Positions 16,039 through 23,474 of a DNA stretch of 64,000 bases are shown piece by piece. The notes beneath the pieces were generated by a model. It worked only from the letters and a program-made list of their open reading frames with translations. It searched no databases and was not told the DNA's origin. Positions within the stretch are counted from its first letter, which is position 1. Each line of letters starts with the position of its first letter. Source of the DNA: Micrococcus lacusdianchii. GTDB lineage: Bacteria; Actinomycetota; Actinomycetes; Actinomycetales; Micrococcaceae. The DNA lies in assembly GCF_023155805.1 (NCBI RefSeq), contig NZ_JAKNUW010000007.1, forward strand, positions 62,001 to 126,000, in the 5' to 3' direction. A program made the translations under genes and the position numbers.

Positions 16039-17339
16039 TCGTCGGGCTGCTCCTGATCCTGGGCACGGGCTTCTTCGTGATGGTGGAGTTCTCCATGATC
16101 GCGATCGACGTGCCCGCCGTGCAGCGCATGGTGGACTCGGGGGACCGCGGTGCGGAGCCGCTGCTCAAGTGCCTCAGGTCCCTCTCCACGCAGCTCTCCG
16201 CGTGCCAGCTCGGCATCACCCTGACCACACTCCTGACCGGCTACGTGATGGACCCGGCCATCGGCCGGCTCGTCGACCCCCTGCTCATCACGTGGGGGAT
16301 GTCCGAGGGCGCGGCCGACAGCCTCTCCCTGGTCCTGGCCATGGCGCTGGCGACGCTGCTGTCCATGCTGATCGGTGAGCTGATCCCGAAGAACATGGCG
16401 ATCGCCGAGCCCCTGCGCCTGGGGCGCGCGCTGGCCCGCCCCATGCTCCTGTTCTCGGCCGTGTTCAAGCCGGCCATCGTGGTGCTCAACGGATTCTCCA
16501 ACGGCCTGCTGCACCGCATGGGCCTGGAGGCCAAGGAGGAGATCTCCGGCGCCCGCAGCCCGGAGGAGCTGTCCTCCCTGGTCCGCCGCTCCGCCCAGAT
16601 GGGCACGCTGGACGAGCAGACCGCCACGTTCCTGGACCGCACCCTGCGCTTCTCCGAGCGCACCGCGGTGGACGTGATGACCCCCCGCATCCGCATGGAG
16701 ACTGTGGGGGAGGACGAGCCGCTGCCCGAGGTGGTGGAGCTCGCCCGCCGCACCGGCTACTCCCGCTTCCCCGTGATCGGCGAGTCCCCGGACGACGTCC
16801 TGGGCGTCGTCCACCTGAAGAAGGTCGTGGCGGTGCCCCTCGAGCGCCGGGCCGACCTCTCGGCGGGCGCCCTGAAGTCCGAGGTGATCCGGGTCCCCGA
16901 GACCGTGCACCTCGACCAGCTCCTGGCCGAGCTGCGCGAGGCGAACCTGCAGCTCGCCATCGTGGTGGACGAGTACGGCGGCACGGCCGGCGTCGTGACG
17001 CTCGAGGACGTGGTCGAGGAGATCGTGGGCGAGGTGGCCGACGAGCACGACCGGGTGACCCCGGGCGTCCTCCAGACCGCCTCCGGCCGCTGGTACCTGC
17101 CGGCGGACCTGCGACCGGACGAGGCGCACGCCCAGATCGGCACGCTCGACGTGCCCGAGGACGGCGCGTACGAGACCATCGGCGGCTTCGTCATGGCCCG
17201 GCTCGGCCGGATCCCCGCCGTCGGGGACGTCGTGGACGTCGACGGCGGCCGGATCTCGGTCGAGCGCATGGACGGGCGCCGGGTGGAGCGCGTGCGCTTC
17301 GACCCGGCCCCCGCGGATCGGAAGGAGGCGATCGCATGA
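16020..17339 (+). CDS. CNNM/CorC (HlyC) family membrane protein with CBS pair and transporter-associated domain
   Basis: 439 residues. An N-terminal DUF21/CNNM domain with about four membrane helices (starting MEWLLLIVGLLLILGTGFFV) carries the conserved P-K-N in GELIPKNMAIAEP. A CBS-domain pair (about 200-340) ends in YGGTAGVVTLEDVVEEIVGEV. A C-terminal CorC_HlyC domain contains DEAHAQIGTLDVPEDGAYET and GGFVMARLGRIP. The family is linked to Mg/Co efflux; the older name hemolysin is misleading. It starts with GTG and overlaps the next, paralogous gene by 4 nt (ATGA), so the two products probably act together. Confidence 0.92.
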   Translation: MEWLLLIVGLLLILGTGFFVMVEFSMIAIDVPAVQRMVDSGDRGAEPLLKCLRSLSTQLSACQLGITLTTLLTGYVMDPAIGRLVDPLLITWGMSEGAADSLSLVLAMALATLLSMLIGELIPKNMAIAEPLRLGRALARPMLLFSAVFKPAIVVLNGFSNGLLHRMGLEAKEEISGARSPEELSSLVRRSAQMGTLDEQTATFLDRTLRFSERTAVDVMTPRIRMETVGEDEPLPEVVELARRTGYSRFPVIGESPDDVLGVVHLKKVVAVPLERRADLSAGALKSEVIRVPETVHLDQLLAELREANLQLAIVVDEYGGTAGVVTLEDVVEEIVGEVADEHDRVTPGVLQTASGRWYLPADLRPDEAHAQIGTLDVPEDGAYETIGGFVMARLGRIPAVGDVVDVDGGRISVERMDGRRVERVRFDPAPADRKEAIA

Positions 17340-18457
17340 GCGAGGACGTCGTCGGACTGCTGTGGCTGATCGTGCTCCTGGCAGCCAACGCGTTCTTCGT
17401 GGCGGGCGAGTTCGCCGTCATGGGTGCGCGCCGCTCCCAGATCGAGCCGCGCGCCGAGGCCGGGTCCCGGCGGGCCCGCGTGGCGCTGTTCGCGATGGAG
17501 CACGTCTCCGACATGCTCGCGGTGTGCCAGCTGGGCATCACCGTGTGCTCCCTGCTGATCCTCAACGTCTCCGAGCCCGCGCTGCACCACCTGCTGGTGG
17601 TCCCCATGGAGGCCCTCGGGCTGTCCGTGGCGGTCGCGGACGTGGTGGCGTTCGTGCTGGCGCTGCTCGTGGTGACCTTCCTGCACGTCACGCTGGGCGA
17701 GATGGTGCCCAAGAACGCGGCGGTGTCCTTCGCGGACCGCGCCGTCATGCTCCTCGCCCAGCCGCTCGTGTGGCTCTCCCGGCTGCTGCGGCCGATCATC
17801 GTGACCCTGAACTGGGTCGCGAACCTGGTGCTGCGCGCCTTCGGGTTCGAGCCCAAGGACGAGGTCGCGTCCACATTCACCCTGGAGGAGGTGCAGTCGA
17901 TCGTGGCCGAGTCCACGCGCTCCGGCACCCTCGAGGACGAGTCGGGCGTGCTCCACTCGGCGCTCGAGTTCTCCGCCTACACCGCCGGCGACGTCATGGT
18001 GCCGGCCGACGCCGTGGTGACCGTCCCCGAGGACGTGACGCCGCAGCAGGTGGAGTGGGCCGTGGGCCGCACGGGCTACTCGCGGTTCGTGGTGGAGGAC
18101 CCGCAGGGCGGGTACGCCGGCTACCTGCACCTCAAGGACGTGCTCGCCATGGGCGCCACCCGCTACACGGAGCCGGTGCCCGTCACGCGGGTGCGCTCGC
18201 TGGCCAACGTCCGTACCGGCGACGAGGTGGAGGACGCGCTCGCGCTCATGCAGCGCACCGGCTCGCACCTCGCGCGCGTGATCGCGGACGACGGCGCCAC
18301 GGTCGGCGTGCTCTTCCTCGAGGACGTGCTGGAGGAGCTGGTGGGTGAGATCAACGACGTCACCCAGTCCCCGCGCCGCCGGCGGTCCATGGCCGGATCG
18401 CACGCCGCCGGGGCGGGCGGGTCCGGGGGTCCGGTGGTGCAGGCGCCCAGCCGCTGA
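17336..18457 (+). CDS. CNNM/CorC family membrane protein, short paralogue
   Basis: 373 residues, same layout as the preceding gene: DUF21 helices (MSEDVVGLLWLIVLLAANAF), GEMVPKNAAVSF, and a CBS pair ending VLFLEDVLEELVGEI. It stops soon after the CBS pair in a Gly/Ser/Arg-rich tail and lacks the CorC_HlyC domain. GGAAGGAG precedes the ATG. Tandem long and short CNNM genes are common in actinobacteria; a hetero-oligomer is likely but inferred. Confidence 0.92.
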   Translation: MSEDVVGLLWLIVLLAANAFFVAGEFAVMGARRSQIEPRAEAGSRRARVALFAMEHVSDMLAVCQLGITVCSLLILNVSEPALHHLLVVPMEALGLSVAVADVVAFVLALLVVTFLHVTLGEMVPKNAAVSFADRAVMLLAQPLVWLSRLLRPIIVTLNWVANLVLRAFGFEPKDEVASTFTLEEVQSIVAESTRSGTLEDESGVLHSALEFSAYTAGDVMVPADAVVTVPEDVTPQQVEWAVGRTGYSRFVVEDPQGGYAGYLHLKDVLAMGATRYTEPVPVTRVRSLANVRTGDEVEDALALMQRTGSHLARVIADDGATVGVLFLEDVLEELVGEINDVTQSPRRRRSMAGSHAAGAGGSGGPVVQAPSR

Positions 18458-18486
18458 CCCGCCCGGGCGAGGCCGACCGGCCACGG

Positions 18487-18509
18487 TGCTAAAGTGAGAA
18501 TCGTTAGCA
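18487..18509 (+). promoter_or_regulatory. Putative Zur operator before the zinc-uptake operon
   Basis: TGCTAA (18487-18492) and TTAGCA (18504-18509) form an inverted repeat around an 11-nt centre. The right part TGAGAATCGTTAGCA (18495-18509) also resembles the 7-1-7 Fur/Zur box. This is the most AT-rich patch nearby and lies 48 nt before the znuA-like start. A zur gene sits at the end of the operon. Confidence 0.6.
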
Positions 18510-18556
18510 TCTGAAGGGCGTGCACGCCCGTGCCGCACCATTCCAGGAGGACCCCC

Positions 18557-19594
18557 ATGCCCCGTCCGCACCGCCTCGTCGCCCCGACCGCCGTCTCCGC
18601 CGCCCTGGCGCTCGCGATCGCCGGCTGCTCGGCGGGGGACGGCTCGGCGCCGGCAGGCTCCTCCGCGCCCTCCGGCTCCGCCGCGGACGCGGGCGCCCCC
18701 GCGGTGGCCGTGGCCACCACCACCCAGCTCGGCTCCGTGCTGGACCGGGTGGCGCGCTGCGGCGGCGGCGCGGCCGTGTCCGTGATGGGTCCGGGCGACG
18801 ACCCCCACGACTTCTCTGCCTCCTCCGAGCAGGTGGCCCAGATGGTCCGCTCCGGCCTGGTCTTCGCCAACGGACTCGGCCTCGAGGGCGGCCTGGAGTC
18901 CGTCCTGGCCACTGCGCAGCAGGACGGCGCCGAGGTGGTGGAGATCGCCCCCGAGCTCGACCCCCTGCCCTTCGGCGCGGGCGTGCCCGAGGACCACGAG
19001 GGGGAGACCGCCGAGGAGCACGCCGCCCACGCCGGGGAGGAGGAGCATGCCGGGCACGACCACGGTTCCTCGGATCCCCACGTGTGGATGGACGTCGCCC
19101 GCATGGCCGACGCCGCCGCCGTCATGGGGGAGTTCCTCGCCGAGCACACCGGCGAGACGCGGTATGCCGAGTGCGGCCGCACCGTCCAGCAGGAGCTGGA
19201 CGCCACGGACGCCGAGGTCGAGCGCATCCTCGCGGAGGTCCCCGAGGACCGCCGGACCCTCGTGGCGGACCACGACGCCTACGGCTACTTCGCCGACGCC
19301 TACGGCTTCGAGGTCTCCGGCGTGGTGGTCCCCGGCGGCTCCACGGACGCCGAGCCCTCGTCCCAGGAGATCGCCGCCCTGGCCGGTGGCATGCGCGAGG
19401 ACGGCGTCGATGCGATCGTGACGTCCGTGGCCGCGCAGAACGGCCTGGTGGACACCGTGGCCCGCGAGGCCGGTGACGTCGCCGTCGTCGAGCTCTACGA
19501 GTCCGGCGTGGGCCCGGCCGGCACGTCGGAGGCGGACTATGCCGAGGCCATGCTCTACAACGCCCGCACGCTCGCGGACGCGCTGACCGACTGA
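18557..19594 (+). CDS. znuA: Zinc ABC transporter substrate-binding lipoprotein (ZnuA/TroA type)
   Basis: 345 residues from the ATG at 18557, preceded by AGGAGG; an upstream in-frame start at 18530 is less likely. The signal peptide ends in lipobox AIAGC, with Cys24 as the lipidation site. Metal ligands: His in DDPHDFSAS, the His in DPHVWMDVARMADAA, and a long flexible His/Glu/Asp loop (EDHEGETAEEHAAHAGEEEH and onward), typical of Zn-specific cluster A-I proteins. It delivers Zn(II) to the permease encoded downstream. A putative Zur box precedes it. Confidence 0.93.
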   Translation: MPRPHRLVAPTAVSAALALAIAGCSAGDGSAPAGSSAPSGSAADAGAPAVAVATTTQLGSVLDRVARCGGGAAVSVMGPGDDPHDFSASSEQVAQMVRSGLVFANGLGLEGGLESVLATAQQDGAEVVEIAPELDPLPFGAGVPEDHEGETAEEHAAHAGEEEHAGHDHGSSDPHVWMDVARMADAAAVMGEFLAEHTGETRYAECGRTVQQELDATDAEVERILAEVPEDRRTLVADHDAYGYFADAYGFEVSGVVVPGGSTDAEPSSQEIAALAGGMREDGVDAIVTSVAAQNGLVDTVAREAGDVAVVELYESGVGPAGTSEADYAEAMLYNARTLADALTD

Positions 19595-19601
19595 GCCGGC
19601 C

Positions 19602-20519
19602 GTGGACTGGCTGACGGACCCCTTCCTGCTGGGCTTCCAGCAGCGCGCCCTGATCGGCGGACTGATCGCGGCCCTGATGTGCTCCGTGGTGGGCACCTGG
19701 TTGGTGCTGCGCGGCATGAGCTTCTTCGGCGACGCGTTCGTGCACGGCGTCCTGCCGGGCATCGCGCTCGCGGTCGTGCTCGGCGGCAGCCCCCACGTCG
19801 GCGCCGCGGTCGCCGCGGTCGTCATGATGGCCGGCATCTCACTGGTGCACCGGGCCACCACCCTCAAGGAGGACACGGCCATCGGCCTCCTCTTCGTGGG
19901 GATGATGGCCTTGGGCGTGGTGATCATCTCCCTGTCCGACTCCTACACGGGCTCGCTCACCGCCATCCTCTTCGGCGACGTCCTGGGCGTGAGCATGGAG
20001 GGCCTGCGGGTGCAGGCGGCGATCGCCGTCGTGGTCGTCCTGCTGGCGCTCGTGCTGTACCGGCCGTTGCTGGCGCTGAGCTTCTCCGAGGCCAAGGCCG
20101 GCGTGCTGGGCATGCGTCCGCGGCTGACGCACAGCCTCCTGCTGGTGATGATCGGTGCGGCCGTGATCGGATCCTTCCAGGCCGTGGGCACCGTCCTGGT
20201 GTTCGGCCTGCTCGTGGGACCGCCGGCCACCGCGGCGCTGGTCACCCGGACCGTGCCCCGGATGATGGCCGTCGCCGCGCTGCTCGGCGCCGCGTCCGTG
20301 GTGGTGGGCCTCGTGCTCAGCTACCACGGGGGGACCGCCGGTTCGGCCACCATGGCACTGGTGCCGATCGTCCTCTTCTTCACCGTTCTGCTGGCCCGCG
20401 CGGGCGCGCAGGCCGCCCGTGGCCGCCACGTCCGCGGCCGGGGTGGACGCGCCGTGACTGCGCCGGAGTTCCAGCACGCCCACCACGGGCACGACGCCGA
20501 GGGGGGCCTGCCCCGATGA
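19602..20519 (+). CDS. znuB: Zinc ABC transporter permease (ZnuB)
   Basis: 305-residue ABC-3 family integral membrane permease with about eight or nine helices; SFFGDAFVHGVLPGIALAVVL is the characteristic early segment. The C-terminal tail HAHHGHDAEG is His-rich, probably cytoplasmic, and could bind zinc. It starts with GTG 7 nt after the znuA stop and its TGA overlaps the znuC ATG (ATGA). Confidence 0.93.
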   Translation: MDWLTDPFLLGFQQRALIGGLIAALMCSVVGTWLVLRGMSFFGDAFVHGVLPGIALAVVLGGSPHVGAAVAAVVMMAGISLVHRATTLKEDTAIGLLFVGMMALGVVIISLSDSYTGSLTAILFGDVLGVSMEGLRVQAAIAVVVVLLALVLYRPLLALSFSEAKAGVLGMRPRLTHSLLLVMIGAAVIGSFQAVGTVLVFGLLVGPPATAALVTRTVPRMMAVAALLGAASVVVGLVLSYHGGTAGSATMALVPIVLFFTVLLARAGAQAARGRHVRGRGGRAVTAPEFQHAHHGHDAEGGLPR

Positions 20520-21316
20520 CCTCCCCTCCGGCCGCCCTCGCCGAGGCCCGTGGCCTCGAGCTGCGGCGCGGCACCCACCTCGCCGTCGCGGCCTCGGACC
20601 TGACCCTGCCGGCCGGCCGGCTGGTGGCCGTGATCGGCCCCAACGGGTCCGGCAAGTCCACGCTGCTCCACGCTCTCGCGGGCACCCTGGCCCCCAGCGC
20701 CGGGACCCTCACCGTGCGGGGCGAGTCGCCCGAACGGCACGCCCGCCGCACGGCGTTCGTCATGCAGACCGTCGAGGTGCCGCGCGGTGTGCCGCTCACG
20801 GTGCGCGACGTCGTCACCATGGGGCGCTACCCCAGCACCGGCTGGTTTCGCCGGATGCGTCCCGTAGACCGTGCGGCTGTGCAGGCCGCGATGGACCGGA
20901 TGGGTGTGGCGGACCTGGCCGGGCGCCACCTGGACGAGCTGTCCGGGGGTCAGCGCCAGCGGGCCTACGTGGCCCAGGGGATCGCCCAGGAGCACGACGT
21001 CCTGCTGCTGGACGAGCCCATCACGGGCCTGGACCTGGTCTCCGCGCGGACCATCGACCACCTCCTGCATGAGGAGCCGGAGCGCGGGGTGTCCGTGGTG
21101 TACACCACCCATGACCTCGACGAGGCCGCCGCCGCGGACCACGTGGTGCTGATGGCCGGTCGTGTGGTGGCCTCCGGCAGCCCCGCGGAGGTGCTCACGG
21201 AGGCCCACCTGGAGGCGGCGTACGGACGGGGCGCCCTGCACCGGCCGACGCCGCCGTCCGCGGGGGGCGCCGTGCCGTTCCTGGACGACCCGGTGGACGG
21301 GGCGGGCCGCCGCTGA
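20516..21316 (+). CDS. znuC: Zinc ABC transporter ATP-binding protein (ZnuC)
   Basis: 266 residues. Walker A GPNGSGKST (41-49), signature LSGGQ (142-146), Walker B VLLLDEPITGLD and the switch His in YTTHDLDEA are all present, so it should be active. The operon order is lipoprotein, permease, ATPase. It ends 9 nt from the convergent zur stop. Confidence 0.94.
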   Translation: MTSPPAALAEARGLELRRGTHLAVAASDLTLPAGRLVAVIGPNGSGKSTLLHALAGTLAPSAGTLTVRGESPERHARRTAFVMQTVEVPRGVPLTVRDVVTMGRYPSTGWFRRMRPVDRAAVQAAMDRMGVADLAGRHLDELSGGQRQRAYVAQGIAQEHDVLLLDEPITGLDLVSARTIDHLLHEEPERGVSVVYTTHDLDEAAAADHVVLMAGRVVASGSPAEVLTEAHLEAAYGRGALHRPTPPSAGGAVPFLDDPVDGAGRR

Positions 21317-21325
21317 GGGTGGGGC

Positions 21326-21763
21326 TCAGGCCCGGCCGGCCGCGGCGCAGTCGGCGCACACGCCAGTGACCTCCACCGTGTGCCGGGGGGAGGAGAAGCC
21401 GTGCTCCGCGGCCACGCGGGCGGCCCAGTCCTCGACCGGGTCCGCGGTGACCTCCACGGCCGTCCAGCACACGCGGCACACCAGGTGGTGGTGGTGCGCG
21501 TCCACGGCGCACCGCCGGTACACGGCCTCGCCGTCCTCGCGGCGCAGGGTGTCCACATCGCCGTCCTCGAGCCGCTGCTGCAGGGTCCGGTAGACCGTGG
21601 CCAGGGACACGCGCTCCCCGGCCGTCTTCAGGTGCGCGTGCAGCTCCTGGGCGCTGACGAAGTCCTCGAGCCGCTCCAGTGCCGCGTCGACGGCGGCCTT
21701 CTGCCGCGTGCTGCGCACGCGGGGGGCGGGGGAGCCCACGGCCTCGGACGAGGGGCTGCTCAC
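21326..21763 (-). CDS. zur: Zinc uptake regulator, Fur family
   Basis: 145 residues: winged-helix domain (RVSLATVYRTLQQRLEDGDV) and C-terminal metal-binding and dimerisation domain. Structural zinc Cys pairs are Cys96/Cys99 (CRVC) and Cys136/Cys139 (CADC); regulatory ligands include the His90-93 run. The start is GTG with AAGGAG 9 nt upstream. Convergence with the zinc transporter operon and the Zur-like box before that operon support Zur rather than Fur or PerR. Confidence 0.9.
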   Translation of the reverse strand: MSSPSSEAVGSPAPRVRSTRQKAAVDAALERLEDFVSAQELHAHLKTAGERVSLATVYRTLQQRLEDGDVDTLRREDGEAVYRRCAVDAHHHHLVCRVCWTAVEVTADPVEDWAARVAAEHGFSSPRHTVEVTGVCADCAAAGRA

Positions 21764-21877
21764 GCGGGGGTGCTCCTTCTGGCGGGGTCCGGGTGGCGGT
21801 CGTCCGCAGGGGCCGGACAGGGCCCTGCGCGCCTGGCCTCCCAGGCTATCAGCGCCCCGTCCCGCCGCGGCGGCCAG

Positions 21878-21883
21878 TAGGGT
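21878..21883 (+). promoter_or_regulatory. -10 element for leaderless rhodanese gene
   Basis: TAGGGT ends 6 nt before the GTG at 21890; no Shine-Dalgarno is present. Confidence 0.45.
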
Positions 21884-21889
21884 GGGCCC

Positions 21890-22954
21890 GTGCAGACCCC
21901 AGGACCGGACACATCCCCCCGGCGCGAGGGCTCCCGCGAGTCGGTCGAGGACCCCGCCGAGCGCGCCGCCCGTGCGGCCGTGGGCCCCGCGGCCGTGGAC
22001 CCCCACGCCACGGGCGGGGGTCCGGACCCGGCGGCCGCGGCGCCGCCGTCGCTGGTCGCCGTCGACGTGCTGGCCCGGTGGCTCGGGCTCGGCACAGGCG
22101 GGGAGGCCGACGCAGGCCAGCCAGCCCCCGCCTTCGACTCCCGCGCGGACCCCGGGCGCCTCGTCCTGCTGGACGTGCGGTACACGGTGGCCGGCGGCGG
22201 CTCCGGGCACGAGGAGTACCTGCGCGGGCACCTGCCCGGCGCGGTGTTCGTCTCGCTGCCCAATCAGCTGGCCGGCCACGCCGGTCCCCGTCAGGGCCGG
22301 CACCCTCTGCCCGCCCCGGACCAGTTCGCCGAGTCCGTACGCCTGTGGGGTGTGGACGACGGGGACACGGTGGTGGTGTACGACGACGACCGCGGCCTCG
22401 CCGCCGCCCGTGCCTGGTGGCTGCTGCGTCACGCCGGCATCACGGACTCGGTGCTCCTCGACGGCGGCCTGGCCGCGTGGCGGGAGGCCGGGCTGCCGCT
22501 GCAGCCCGGCGAGGTCATCCCCGCCCCGGGCACGGCGCATCCCTCGTGGGGTCGCATGCCGGTGGTGGACTCCTCCGGTGCGGAGGCGATCGCGGCGGGC
22601 GGGCTGCTGCTCGATGCCCGCGCGCCGGAGCGCTACCGTGGCGAGGTCGAACCCCTGGACCCCGTGGCCGGACACATCCCGGGGGCACGCAGCCTGCCCA
22701 CCGCGGACAGTGTGGGCCCGGACGGCCGCCTGCGCCCCGTGGCGGAGCTCGCCGCGCGCTGTGAGGAAGCCGGGCTGACCGACGACGTGCCCGCCGCGGT
22801 CTACTGCGGCTCCGGTGTCACCGCGGCGCACCAGATCCTCACGCTGGCGGCCGCGGGCCGCCACGGGGTGGCGCTCTACCCGGGGTCGTGGTCAGCATGG
22901 ATCCAGGACCCGGAGAACCCCGTGGCCACCGGACCCGAGCCCGGCGGTCGCTGA
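21890..22954 (+). CDS. Two-domain rhodanese (thiosulfate/3-mercaptopyruvate sulfurtransferase)
   Basis: 354 residues with two rhodanese domains: an inactive N-terminal one (active-site position YDDDRGLAA) and a C-terminal one with Cys306 in CGSGVTA. CGSGVTA fits the mercaptopyruvate/thiosulfate sulfurtransferase SseA group. An extra Ala/Pro-rich N-terminal 70 residues is present. It moves sulfane sulfur to cyanide or thiol acceptors. A HIT gene follows 53 nt downstream. Confidence 0.88.
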   Translation: MQTPGPDTSPRREGSRESVEDPAERAARAAVGPAAVDPHATGGGPDPAAAAPPSLVAVDVLARWLGLGTGGEADAGQPAPAFDSRADPGRLVLLDVRYTVAGGGSGHEEYLRGHLPGAVFVSLPNQLAGHAGPRQGRHPLPAPDQFAESVRLWGVDDGDTVVVYDDDRGLAAARAWWLLRHAGITDSVLLDGGLAAWREAGLPLQPGEVIPAPGTAHPSWGRMPVVDSSGAEAIAAGGLLLDARAPERYRGEVEPLDPVAGHIPGARSLPTADSVGPDGRLRPVAELAARCEEAGLTDDVPAAVYCGSGVTAAHQILTLAAAGRHGVALYPGSWSAWIQDPENPVATGPEPGGR

Positions 22955-23007
22955 GGCCCCGGACCCCGGACCAGACCCGCCCCGACCCCGTCCCCCAGGA
23001 GGAGACC

Positions 23008-23436
23008 ATGGCCACCGTGTTCAGCAGGATCATCGCCGGAGAGCTGCCCGCCCGCTTCGTGTGGCAGGACGAGCACTGCGTGGCATTCCTCTCCGCCGGC
23101 CCGCTCGCCACGGGCCACACCCTCGTGGTGCCCCGTGAGGAGGTGGACCAGTGGGTGGACGTCGATCCGGACCTGGTGGCCCACCTGACCCGAGTGGCAC
23201 AGGCGATCGGTCGCGTCCAGGTGCGCGCGTTCGGCGCGTCGCGCGCCGGCCTCATGGTGGCCGGCTATGAGATCCCGCACCTGCACGTGCACGTGTGGCC
23301 GTCCAACTCGATGTCCGACTTCGACATGTCCCGCGTGGACAACTCCCCGCAGGCGGACGTCATGGACGCGGCCGCCGAGGCCCTCCGGGCCGGCCTGCGC
23401 GAGGACGGCCACGGCGAGCGCGTGCCCCAGGACTGA
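23008..23436 (+). CDS. HIT-family nucleotide-binding protein
   Basis: 142 residues. The histidine triad is HLHVHVW (91-97). The N-terminus TVFSRIIAGELPARFVWQDE is typical of HinT-like nucleoside phosphoramidase/AMP-lysine hydrolases. AGGAGGA lies 6-7 nt before the ATG, which decides the start over an upstream in-frame ATG. It is convergent with hrpA. Confidence 0.92.
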   Translation: MATVFSRIIAGELPARFVWQDEHCVAFLSAGPLATGHTLVVPREEVDQWVDVDPDLVAHLTRVAQAIGRVQVRAFGASRAGLMVAGYEIPHLHVHVWPSNSMSDFDMSRVDNSPQADVMDAAAEALRAGLREDGHGERVPQD

Positions 23437-23474
23437 GGCGGCGGGGCCGCCCGCGGGCCTCGGACGCCACCGGT

